Of a stretch of 64,000 nt of DNA, positions 46,669 to 55,900 are shown in pieces. The notes beneath the pieces are model-generated. The model was not told where the DNA came from. It ran no database searches and was given only the letters and a program-made list of their open reading frames with translations. Position 1 is the stretch's first letter; each line of letters opens with the position of its first letter. Location: contig JABSOY010000006.1 in assembly GCA_013215385.1 (NCBI GenBank), positions 124,001-188,000 of the forward strand, written 5' to 3'. Source of the DNA: Colwellia sp. GTDB taxonomy: Bacteria > Pseudomonadota > Gammaproteobacteria > Enterobacterales > Alteromonadaceae. The translations under genes were made by a program, and so were the position numbers.

Positions 46669-47475
46669 TTAGTTTAGTTGCGCTTCAAACGTTAAGAATA
46701 CACTGCCTACTTGTTTATCAGCTAAAGCTGAACCGGAGATTTTTTCTTGGTGTTCAGCAATTAGCAAGTATCGACCGGCAGACGTTGGCGTGAAGTTGAT
46801 TTCGCCTTTTGCATTCGAGACTAGTTTAAGTGCTTGTGGGTCGTTTCTATAGCGAGCGCCATCAGCAATCACTTCTACAGCTACATTTTTTTGCGCTTTG
46901 CCATTAAATAAAAACTTGAAAGTCACTTGTTCATTTTCAGCGATATCTGACGGATGGGTGACCGGGACTAATTCTAATAAAGTACCGTCAGTTTGGAAAT
47001 TATCACTAGGTGCATTCATCGTTACATAACTTTCTATTCTCGCAAAACGGTAGCTAGTTTTAATCTCTTTAGCATTCTTAGGTATTTTACCAACTAATTC
47101 CGCTTTATTTGCCCAGATGCGTTTACGTTCTTCGCCAACTTTATAGGTTGTCATGTAAGCCGGTTTGTTGTTATTGGTTAATTTGTAAGTGCCTGAAGTT
47201 GCTATAAAATAATCAGCGACGCTTTTTCTGTGGCCTTTATAAGTAGATGATGGTCGAGTTACTTTACCACTAGGCGTGATAATTTGAACGTAATCTGCAC
47301 CCATAGCTTTATCAACATTAAAGGTTTCGTTTGATGCTGTAATATCTACCATAATCCACTCGCCATTTTCGGCTGATAAGTTAAAGTGAGTTGGTAAAAT
47401 CCAGCGTGAATGTGCAAATGTCTGTGTGGTTATGATGCATGTTAATGCAAAAACGATTAATTTTTTTAGATTCAT
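46669..47475 (-). CDS. DUF4198 periplasmic protein of the iron cassette
   Basis: A 268-residue secreted protein. The signal peptide (LIVFALTCIITTQTFA) ends at AHSRWILPTHF, so the mature protein would begin with His, as in many DUF4198 members. Beta-rich Ig-like domains follow (TFKFLFNGKAQKNVAVEVIA, FTPTSAGRYLLIAEHQE). The family is often found with metal-uptake genes. It is the last gene of the Fur-box cassette and converges with waaA (16 bp). Confidence 0.8.
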   Translation of the reverse strand: MNLKKLIVFALTCIITTQTFAHSRWILPTHFNLSAENGEWIMVDITASNETFNVDKAMGADYVQIITPSGKVTRPSSTYKGHRKSVADYFIATSGTYKLTNNNKPAYMTTYKVGEERKRIWANKAELVGKIPKNAKEIKTSYRFARIESYVTMNAPSDNFQTDGTLLELVPVTHPSDIAENEQVTFKFLFNGKAQKNVAVEVIADGARYRNDPQALKLVSNAKGEINFTPTSAGRYLLIAEHQEKISGSALADKQVGSVFLTFEAQLN

Positions 47476-47524
47476 TATATTTATTTCCAGTCCGTGTGTT
47501 GTATAAAATTGTATGTATTTCAGG

Positions 47525-48043
47525 TTATTGAGGAAGCACAGAAAATTTCATTTGATCAGTCTCATTGGTAGCCGCTAGGGTAAATGACTCTTTATTACCG
47601 TCTAAGGTGAAGGGTTGGCGGATAATAGCTCGACCGCCATTTTCTCTAACGACTTCAATAAACAAAGTGTATTGCCCTTTATTAAGATCAATCTTGTCAT
47701 CATTTTGCGCCAGAAAAGACAGTTTAAATTTTCCTGCCGCACGTGTCGCAGCGGTTATGCCGTCAACAAGCACTGCATCTTTTCGGCCTGCTTTTCGCCA
47801 CCATCTTCTAATGTCTTTAAGCCATTTTGCTTGTTCTCGCCACAGTAAAAGCGTACGTACAGATTTACCTTTAGAGCTTTCAATCCAGCTCGCCACATAA
47901 GGTCGGTGATATTCTCCAGATTGTTGTTTTAACGCAAGCTCAATGGTTATTTCTGTCGAGTGAACCGTACTTTTATGCGCGTTAGTGTTAAAGCTAAAAA
48001 GGCTTAAAAGCATAATGATTAACCCGGCTATTTTTATGTTCAT
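47525..48043 (-). CDS. DUF2271 periplasmic protein of the iron cassette
   Basis: A 172-residue secreted protein; signal peptide to about residue 22 (IIMLLSLFSFNTNA), mature N-terminus HKSTVHS with two early His. Family features: YHRPYVASWIES, RTLLLWREQAKWLKDIRRWW, GKFKLSF, YTLFIEVVRENGGR. DUF2271 proteins accompany PepSY and TonB receptor genes in iron regions; the molecular role is unknown. 49 bp before the DUF4198 gene. Confidence 0.82.
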   Translation of the reverse strand: MNIKIAGLIIMLLSLFSFNTNAHKSTVHSTEITIELALKQQSGEYHRPYVASWIESSKGKSVRTLLLWREQAKWLKDIRRWWRKAGRKDAVLVDGITAATRAAGKFKLSFLAQNDDKIDLNKGQYTLFIEVVRENGGRAIIRQPFTLDGNKESFTLAATNETDQMKFSVLPQ

Positions 48044-48081
48044 GAAAGTTCCTTATGTTATGTTCGTCGCTTAAATGTTAA

Positions 48082-48672
48082 TTAAGCCGATAAAGTTGAG
48101 GTTAAAATCATAGCGATGGTTACGCCTAAACTCAGTGATAACGTACGGTTAAAGCGACGTTGCGGCATAGCTAAAATAAATCCGCTAATCGCAAAAACTA
48201 TACATAGCATGCTTGTTATATCGATTATCCAGCCCCAAAAAACACTGGTGTTTCTCCCCTTATGTAAATCGTTTAATAACGCCCATAGGCCATAATCTGT
48301 TCGTTCAAAAAACAATTCACCACTGGCTAAATCAAGTGTTATCGCGGTATTTTGTCCCGCCTTTTTAATGCTAAAAAATAGTTCGTCGCTGGTGCTTTCA
48401 ATAACCGCATTGGTCAACGAAATAGCCAGTTTTTGCTCAACAACTGCAACAACCTGAGTTATTTGTTGCAGCGATAAAGGAGGGTTATTAATCAGCTTTA
48501 GATCTATAACCAGTTCAGCTTCTTCAATCTCAGCCTGATGTTCACTAAACCATTCAGGATGGTTAAGCGTAATGCCGGTCACTGAAAAGAATAATAAAAG
48601 TGTTAATAATGCCATCGAAACATAAACATGAATGAGACGAGATAAGCTCAGCGTATTTTTATTAATTTGCAT
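48082..48672 (-). CDS. PepSY-associated membrane protein of the iron cassette
   Basis: A 196-residue protein with a first span at about 13-33 (VYVSMALLTLLLFFSVTGI), the typical TLNHPEWF following, a periplasmic PepSY-like part, and two C-terminal spans (about 143-165 and 178-194; SVFWGWIIDITSMLCIVFAI). PepSY-TM proteins occur as ferric-siderophore reductases or redox partners, which fits a gene after a TonB receptor. 38 bp before the DUF2271 gene. Confidence 0.85.
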   Translation of the reverse strand: MQINKNTLSLSRLIHVYVSMALLTLLLFFSVTGITLNHPEWFSEHQAEIEEAELVIDLKLINNPPLSLQQITQVVAVVEQKLAISLTNAVIESTSDELFFSIKKAGQNTAITLDLASGELFFERTDYGLWALLNDLHKGRNTSVFWGWIIDITSMLCIVFAISGFILAMPQRRFNRTLSLSLGVTIAMILTSTLSA

Positions 48673-48698
48673 AAATTATTTTAGTGTTATAAATGAAT

Positions 48699-48731
48699 AA
48701 AGAAGTAACAAGCCAGCCCTGTTACTTCTTT
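48699..48731 (-). other. Strong hairpin between TonB receptor and PepSY genes
   Basis: Perfect 12-bp stem AAAGAAGTAACA / TGTTACTTCTTT around a 9-nt loop. On the minus strand it is followed only by TTTATTC, so it is a weak terminator or an mRNA-end stabiliser that could raise receptor over downstream gene expression. Confidence 0.6.
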
Positions 48732-48746
48732 AAACGTTTACCTTAC

Positions 48747-50840
48747 TTAGAATGAAATTTGTGTCGCTAAGCGAAAGTTAATACCGTCTCCAGCCGTTAC
48801 ATTTGATACGCCGCCACCCGCAAGGTAGTCAGTATCTAGTAGGTTTTGAATATTAAAGCGGAAGTTCACGTCTTGATTACCGAAAGTTGTTTTATACGTT
48901 GCACCAACATCTACGCGAGTATAAGCACCTTTGGTGATCGTATTATCGCTATCAGCAAAACGTTCACCTTCGTAAAATGCGCCTGCATTTACCGCGAATT
49001 GCTCATTAAACTCGTAACGAGACCATATGGCGGCTGACCACTTCGGAGCATCAACAGGCGTTTTTCCTTGGTAGTTTTCATCTTTGTCATATTGAGCGTC
49101 TAAATTCATCACCGAGGCCATAACAAATAATTTATCCGTGACTGCGCCTTGTGCCGCCATTTCAAAACCTTGATGACGTTGCTCGCCCGCTTGCTCTGTT
49201 TTTGTATCAAAATTAGGATTGTTGTCTAATGTCTCAGTAATTAATTTACCCGTTTTAGTAATATCAAAAATGGCGGCAGTTAATAACAAACGTTCATCCA
49301 TTAGCTGCCATTTAGTGCCAATTTCGATTTGCTCAGAGGTCATCGCATCGAGTTTCATGCCATTGTTGACATCGCGATCATCTTCGAGTGTGTCACTTCT
49401 TTGCGGTTCAAACCCTTCAGAATAACTGGCATAGAAGGTTGCTTGGTCGCTTGGGTGAAATAGAATGCCTGCTTTTGGCAAGAATGATTCGTTATCGGCA
49501 TTTTCTTTACTTTGTTTATCGTAACGTCCACCCAGTGATACTTGCCATTGGTCATTAAGCGTTATTAAGTCTTGTAGATACACGCCGTAATAGTCGTATT
49601 CACTGGTATAAAGCGAATCGTCAGTTTTGTAGCTTATATCAGGACGTGTTGGCTCAGCACTGCCTGCAGAATAAGTTACAGGAGTACCATTAACTTTTAA
49701 TTGTCCGTAATAATAATCTAAAGAATTCATACCGACTAATAGCTGATGATCTACATTAGCAAGGGTGAATTCACCTTGAAAATCAATAAAAGCGGTTTTA
49801 AATTGCCAGTCGTCGAAGCGATCGTAAGGTTTTGAGGTATATTCATCGCCTTCACTAAATGTCTTTGGTTTTTTAGGTGATGATTCAAAACGCTGGCGTT
49901 GAAAGTTTTGTTCGTTGTAGCCTAATTCAACATGCCACTGGTCATTCAATGCATAAGTAAAGTCGATGCCAATGTTTTCAACGGTAATGTCGGTAAATGC
50001 CCACGACATATCTCGAATGGTTTTTTCATCACCGATAACATTACCTTTTTCATCTAACCAAGAACCGGTGTCTAAACCTGCTTCATCGTCTGTTCTGTCA
50101 TAATGAACCCGTACCATGGCATCAGTTGATAAGTCGTAATCAACAACTAACGCGCCAAGAAAACGGTCACGTTGGCGTTGTTCGTTATTTTGATATTCAC
50201 GTTGGTATTCAACATCTTGCTTAACTAATACGCCACGGTAACGTAATGATTCATCATCAGTTAACGCACCACCTGCATCAAGGGTGAATCGAGTTGAACC
50301 TTCTTGATCTAGGTCTGCACCTAGAGAAAATAATGTCGTCGCTGTTGGTTTTTTAGTGACCATATTCACTAGGCCACCTGGGCCAGACTGGCCGTATAAA
50401 ATACTTGATGGGCCTTTAATAACTTCAATACTCTCTAATATTTCAATAGGTTGCTGGTAGTGTGACCAGTGCTGATGACCATCTCTAAGATAACCATTTG
50501 ACGAGCTTAATGAAAAACCTCGTAAATTGAATACTTCGCGATTACGCTGTTTCGAGCCAGCCGTTAAACTTGCATCGTTGGTTAATACTTCACCTAAAGT
50601 GGTGGCAAGTTGTTCGGTCATGATTGAATTTGGAATAACAGTAACGGACTGCGAAGTTTCTAATAATGAAATATCTGCACGCATTGCACCTTTTGCTTCA
50701 TCAACTTTATAGTCATTAAAGTAACTTCCTTTAACTTCAATTTTTTCAATTGCAGAGTTATTGTTAGGGTTTTCATTGGCAGTCGAGGAAAAAGCGCTAA
50801 GGCTGGCGATAATTGCTAAGCATAGTGGAGAGTACTTCAT
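48747..50840 (-). CDS. TonB-dependent siderophore receptor
   Basis: A 697-residue outer-membrane receptor of the FhuA/FpvA-type siderophore family. Signal peptide (1-21), N-terminal TonB-box-like region (IEKIEVKG), plug domain (about 55-165; SVTVIPNSIMTEQL, EVFNLRGFSLSS, IEVIKGPSSILYGQSGPGGLVNMVTKKP split at 138-160) and a 22-strand barrel ending in LATQISF with terminal Phe. Substrate not readable. First gene of the four-gene cassette; a near-consensus Fur box is 53 bp upstream. Confidence 0.93.
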   Translation of the reverse strand: MKYSPLCLAIIASLSAFSSTANENPNNNSAIEKIEVKGSYFNDYKVDEAKGAMRADISLLETSQSVTVIPNSIMTEQLATTLGEVLTNDASLTAGSKQRNREVFNLRGFSLSSSNGYLRDGHQHWSHYQQPIEILESIEVIKGPSSILYGQSGPGGLVNMVTKKPTATTLFSLGADLDQEGSTRFTLDAGGALTDDESLRYRGVLVKQDVEYQREYQNNEQRQRDRFLGALVVDYDLSTDAMVRVHYDRTDDEAGLDTGSWLDEKGNVIGDEKTIRDMSWAFTDITVENIGIDFTYALNDQWHVELGYNEQNFQRQRFESSPKKPKTFSEGDEYTSKPYDRFDDWQFKTAFIDFQGEFTLANVDHQLLVGMNSLDYYYGQLKVNGTPVTYSAGSAEPTRPDISYKTDDSLYTSEYDYYGVYLQDLITLNDQWQVSLGGRYDKQSKENADNESFLPKAGILFHPSDQATFYASYSEGFEPQRSDTLEDDRDVNNGMKLDAMTSEQIEIGTKWQLMDERLLLTAAIFDITKTGKLITETLDNNPNFDTKTEQAGEQRHQGFEMAAQGAVTDKLFVMASVMNLDAQYDKDENYQGKTPVDAPKWSAAIWSRYEFNEQFAVNAGAFYEGERFADSDNTITKGAYTRVDVGATYKTTFGNQDVNFRFNIQNLLDTDYLAGGGVSNVTAGDGINFRLATQISF

Positions 50841-50892
50841 TGTTATTCCTAAAAGAAAATGTAAGGGGTAATTAATTCGCGCAGATCTTAAT

Positions 50893-50911
50893 GATAATGA
50901 TTATCATTTGC
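50893..50911 (-). promoter_or_regulatory. Fur box upstream of TonB receptor
   Basis: GATAATGATTATCATTTGC matches 16 of 19 positions of the Fur consensus GATAATGATAATCATTATC. Expected to repress the iron cassette when iron is sufficient. Confidence 0.88.
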
Positions 50912-50968
50912 AAGCTAATTGATGTAATAAAATGTAATTAACAATAATGAAGAGGCGTATTAAACAAA

Positions 50969-51009
50969 AATGCCATGACTTTACTGAATAAGCTAAAGTT
51001 CATGGCATT
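50969..51009. terminator. Terminator between GT9 gene and iron cassette
   Basis: AATGCCATGA / TCATGGCATT (50969-50978, 51000-51009) with inner CTTTA/TAAAG after a bulge. T-rich on both ends: TTTTTGTTT on the minus strand, TTTTTTT on the plus. Ends the GT9 transcript and shields the cassette. Confidence 0.8.
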
Positions 51010-51066
51010 GTTTTTTTGAGAATGAATCGGCTGCAGATATGACAGCAAATAGCTGGATTTATTGGA

Positions 51067-52140
51067 TTATTTTAGCGGTAGTTCGGGGTAATGTTCAGCA
51101 ATAAGTAAGTGAAGTTTTACTTTCAATTGTGTGAAAGTAATACCGTTCATTAAGTTAATACCTTTTACGCGAATACCCCAAGGAAGCTGTTCAGGAAGCT
51201 GCCTATACTGTTCTTGCACGATATGTTTATAACAGCTGACCACATAATTTTGATACAAATATGGACCGGTACGGTGTGGATTACTATGGGCATATAAGCC
51301 AATAACGGGTGTACCGACAGTAACAGCCATATGTGCAGGTCCGGTATCAGGGGCTATGACTAGGTGAGCTAACTTTAGTACGGCAAGCAACTGTTTTAAA
51401 TTTGTTTTGCCAACGAGGTTAAGAATATTGGCTTTGCTAAAGCTTATTATTTCTGTGGCTAGCAACATTTCTAATGTAGTTGGCCCACCACAAATCACCA
51501 CTTGAAAACCTAATTGCGTTAAGTAATCGGCAGTTTTAGCATAACCTTCAGCATGCCAATTACGCTCCGCTTTACTTGCTGCGGGAGATATAATCGCGAT
51601 AGGTTTATCAGCGTTGGTGGCTAGTATCTCACTCGCCCATAATTCATTTTCTTGACCAATGGGCATATCCCATGTCGGTTGCTCTGTTTTTACGCCAAGA
51701 GCTTGCGCAAACCCCATAAAACCATCTAATACATGAGGTTGATTTTGAGGTGCAATTTTTCTATTGGTAAAAAGCCATTGGCCTTCTTTGGCACGTTTAC
51801 TATCAAAGCCTATCTTTACTTTTGCGTTAATACACCAACTAGCAAAACTAGCGCGTAAGGCGACTTGCATATGCAATAAAACATCAAACTTTTGGTGTTT
51901 TAAGCTTGCTCGCAAATCTCGATAACCTTTCAAGCCCGCTTTTTTATCGAAAATAACAAACTCAACATTTATTAAACCTTGCAATAAATTGGCTTCTACT
52001 TTTCCTATTACCCAAGTTATCTTGGTTTGGGGGGAGTGTCGTTGAATTTGCTGCACCATAGCAACGGCATGGCAAACATCGCCAATAGCGGATAAGCGTA
52101 ATAAACATAATTTTTTTGGTGCTGTTAATTGACCCAGCAT
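51067..52140 (-). CDS. GT9-family heptosyltransferase-like protein
   Basis: A 357-residue glycosyltransferase of the ADP-heptose:LPS heptosyltransferase family: LCLLRLSAIGDVCHAVAMVQ (about 12-31), VLLHMQVALRASFASW, AIISPAASKAERNWHAEGYA (about 178-197), and the nucleotide-sugar region LVIAPDTGPAHMAVTVGTPVIGLYAHSNPHRTGPY (in pieces at 258-292). It most resembles heptosyltransferase I. I chose ATG 52140; the open frame extends to 52200 but would overlap the divergent kdkA start. Next to kdkA, so LPS inner-core synthesis is likely. Confidence 0.88.
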   Translation of the reverse strand: MLGQLTAPKKLCLLRLSAIGDVCHAVAMVQQIQRHSPQTKITWVIGKVEANLLQGLINVEFVIFDKKAGLKGYRDLRASLKHQKFDVLLHMQVALRASFASWCINAKVKIGFDSKRAKEGQWLFTNRKIAPQNQPHVLDGFMGFAQALGVKTEQPTWDMPIGQENELWASEILATNADKPIAIISPAASKAERNWHAEGYAKTADYLTQLGFQVVICGGPTTLEMLLATEIISFSKANILNLVGKTNLKQLLAVLKLAHLVIAPDTGPAHMAVTVGTPVIGLYAHSNPHRTGPYLYQNYVVSCYKHIVQEQYRQLPEQLPWGIRVKGINLMNGITFTQLKVKLHLLIAEHYPELPLK

Positions 52141-52192
52141 AAAGGAATCACCACAATAGAGCATATAAAGTATTTGAATTGAGCCTATTATC

Positions 52193-52963
52193 TTGAACAA
52201 GCCAGCAATTGTAAAACCTTACCAAGAAAAAATTTACCAGAAAGATAATATTTACTGTGCTTATAACGCACGTTTGGTTAAATACTTCTCGCCTGAAATG
52301 TTAACAAGTGAATTTTGGCAGCAACGAAATGCTGTTACCGGTAGTGCTCAAGGCCGAGGTACAACGTGGTTTGTCGAGTTTATTTCTCAAAAAAAATCAC
52401 CACAACCAAAGCAACAGTGGGTGTTACGCCATTATTATCGTGGTGGTTTAATTGGTAAAATTATTAAGGATAAATATATTTTTACCGGGCAAAAAAATAC
52501 CCGTGCCGCTTGTGAATATCAGCTTTTAAACACTTTACAAAAGCTGGCGTTACCAGCTCCTGAGCCGATTGCCTTTCGTGTGATTAAGCAGGGCATGTTT
52601 TATCAGGCTGACTTATTGTCTTCTCGCATTGAAAATGCTCAAGATCTTGTCGCTATATTATCGGCAGGTGAAGTCGCTGAAGAGGTGTGGTTAGAAGTCG
52701 GCAGGGTGATCCGTCGTTTTCATGACGCAGGTATTTATCATCATGATTTAAACAGTCATAATATTTTACTGGATGAAAATAATAAGGTTTGGCTGATTGA
52801 TTTCGATCGCGGCGAACAACGTCAGAGTTCAGCATCTTGGCAACAAGCCAATATGGCTAGACTATTACGCTCTTTTGAAAAGGAGAAAGCTAGATTACCG
52901 AACTTTTATTGGGAAAAATTGAATTGGCAACTGCTACTCGAAGGTTATTTGTTAGAGAGTTAG
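52193..52963 (+). CDS. kdkA: 3-deoxy-D-manno-octulosonic acid kinase KdkA
   Basis: A 256-residue WaaP/KdkA-family kinase that phosphorylates Kdo-lipid IVA, as in Haemophilus and Vibrio with single-Kdo LPS. Family motifs: AQGRGTTWFVEF, RHYYRGGLIGKIIKDKYIFTG (about 85-104), HHDLNSHNILLDE (catalytic Asp, about 184-196), WLIDFDRGE. The first in-frame start is TTG 52193; no ATG exists before the conserved region, so the start is not certain. Divergent from the GT9 gene. Confidence 0.9.
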   Translation: MNKPAIVKPYQEKIYQKDNIYCAYNARLVKYFSPEMLTSEFWQQRNAVTGSAQGRGTTWFVEFISQKKSPQPKQQWVLRHYYRGGLIGKIIKDKYIFTGQKNTRAACEYQLLNTLQKLALPAPEPIAFRVIKQGMFYQADLLSSRIENAQDLVAILSAGEVAEEVWLEVGRVIRRFHDAGIYHHDLNSHNILLDENNKVWLIDFDRGEQRQSSASWQQANMARLLRSFEKEKARLPNFYWEKLNWQLLLEGYLLES

Positions 52964-52976
52964 TCGCCTATTAAAA

Positions 52977-55900
52977 TTAGTTTAGGCTGACAGTTTTTTT
53001 ATCTTTGTGTTGGTCTAATAAGTGCTTTTTAAACTCACTGGGTGGATAACCATATTCATTCTTGAAACACTTACCAAAGTAACTCTGTGAAGAGAAGCCA
53101 GCATCAAATGCGGTATTAATAGCACTTTCTCCTTTTGCCAGCAATAAGCAGGCTTTCTCTAAACGAAAACGTCTTAAGTATTCGGTGGGAGTTATGCCTA
53201 GCACACTCTTGAGTTTACGGAATAATTGCCGTTCACTCATTGCCATTGCTCTTGCAATGGTATTCACTGTAATCGAGGTATCAGTATATTTTTCTTCCAG
53301 TGTTTGGTTAAAGTTCTCGATAAAGCGTTCTTGTTTTTTCATCAGCTCAATGGTTGAAGTATCCGATATTTCCTCTAATATATTCGGATTAATATGGCTA
53401 CCTTTTAGTATCATATTATGATGTCTATTTTTGAGAATATTTCTGATAGCTAATAAATTCTTAATACGTATTTTTAGTTCTTCTTCGTTAAAAGGCTTGG
53501 TTAAATACTCATCAACTTGATGATGCCAACCTTTCAATTTACTTTCTAAGTCGTGACGAGAAGTTAATAAAATAATCGGAATGTGGTTTGTTATTGGGTT
53601 TTCTCTTATTTTTTTTGTGGTTTGATAGCCATCAAGTTTCGGCATCATTACATCACTTATGATTAAATCAGGGACTTCTTGCTCTGATAGTTTTACACCC
53701 TCTAAACCGTCATAAGCGTTGAATACAAGATAATCACTGGACAAACAACTCGTAATATATTGACACATATCATAATTGTCTTCGATCACGAGTATTCTTA
53801 ATTTTTCATTTTTTGTGTTTGAAGTATTTGTTTCAGCGAGTAATAAAGTCGTTGCTGGTTGTTGAGCCAAACTCATGAGTTCCATAGCAACAATGTTATC
53901 TGTGTGCATATTCAGAGGCACTTGCTCATTTATTAGTGTTTTATGTGCTTCATTAACAATAGGAAGTAATACGGTTACACAAGTGCCACTTTCTAATTGG
54001 CTAGTTAACGAAATACTGCCTTGATGGCTTTGAATAAGCTCTCGAATTAACGCCAAACCGATACCTGCACCAGTTATTTGTTCACTGCCTATATTCAGTA
54101 CTCTATTATATTTTTCGAAAACACTCTCAAGTTGATCTTCTGGAATGCCTCTACCAGTATCAACTATCTGAACAAATAATTCGTTGTTCGCAGTACGCTT
54201 TGTTTCTATCGTAATACTACCGCCGTTATTCGTGTATTTTATTGCATTTGATAACAGATTAACGACAATTTTTTCAAGTGCATCTGGAACTAATTCGAAG
54301 TTAATATCTTCAATATTAATAACCTGTAGTTTTAGCCCTTTTTCAAATGCGAAATCGGTAAATGCATCAACAAGCTGACTAATAATGCTGCCAGTGTGTT
54401 GTAATGATTTTTGAGATATCGCTTTAACTCGAAACGTTTCTATGTGTAAAAGTTGATCAACCATACGTAATAATCGGTAGCCATTTCTTTTAATTATTTC
54501 AATACGATTAAGGTGAGTTTCATCTATATTTGCATTCAGTAATTGTGCACTAGTGCCTAAAATCAAAGTAAGCGGTGTTCTAAACTCGTGAGATAGGTTG
54601 GCAAACTCTTCATTTTTTTGCTCAAGTAGCTGTACAACTTTTTCTTTTTCTTTAGCTAGTTCTATCGTTCGTTCGCTTACTGATTGTTCTAATTCTTTTG
54701 CTTTGTTTTTCAATGCTCGTGTTCTGAAATGAATTACGGAATAAATACTAAAGAGCACTATTAATACATAAATGATTAAAGCGAATGTGGTTAACCACCA
54801 TGGTGGTAAAATGGTAATAGTAATACTTGTTTCAGCGCCGTTCCATTGCCCATTGTTATTGGTTACACGTACTTGAAATTGATATTCACCGGCAGGAATG
54901 TTGGTATAATTAGCAGAAAGATTTTCACGAGCAACATCTGTCCAATTATCATATCCTGCTAGGCGGTATTGATAACTAAGCTTGTCGGTATTTAGATAGT
55001 TAATATTGGCAAAACTAAATGCAAAATTATTTTCTTTATGGGACAAAATTAATTGTTCAGCGTTGATAATATTTTGTTTTAATGGGCTTGATTTTTCATT
55101 ACTGCTGACCACAACGGGTTCACCATTAATTTTTAAACTAGTTAAGTATAAATACGACTTTTCATCATTTTTACTTAATGTATTAGTAGCAATACGGTTA
55201 ATACCATTCATTCCTCCTAGCCAGAGATCACCAGTTTTTGAATCAAAAAAGCTCCCTAAAGAGGAGTCGTTGGATTGCATGCCGTCTTTCTCATAATAAT
55301 TGGTAAAGGATGATGTGTCTTGGTTAAAGGTAGATAAACCATTATAAGTACCTATCCAAAGATTATTATTATTATCAACCTGGATATCAAATATGTCATT
55401 ATTAGCTAAACCATCTTTGGCTCGATAGTTTTTATACTCTCCGGTTTTTGGTATAAATTTGATTATTCCATTATCTTTCGTTCCTAACCAAATGTTTTTG
55501 TCTTTATCTAGAGCCGTTGTAATGATACCGATGTCTGTTTTATCAGATAGGTGTGTCTTTATTTTCCCCGTGGCTAAATTATAGGAAATTAAGCCAGAAT
55601 AGGAGGTGCTTAGCCAGAGGGTTTCGTTTACAAGTTCTATACTTTTCACAGTGAATTTTTTGCGTTGTATATCTTTCGCTATGTTCTTCCCAAGCATTAG
55701 TAATTTATGGCTTTTTTGATCGTACTTCACTAAGCCGTAGTCAGTCATTCCTAACCAAAGGTTATTATGCTTATCAATAACAATATCCATGATTTTACCA
55801 TGCTTGATTATCTTGTTTTTTTCTAAATCTGCAAAGTTTAACTGACTGAATTTTTTTGTAGTTGGATTATATTTTATTAGGCCTTCATTAAAACTAGCAA

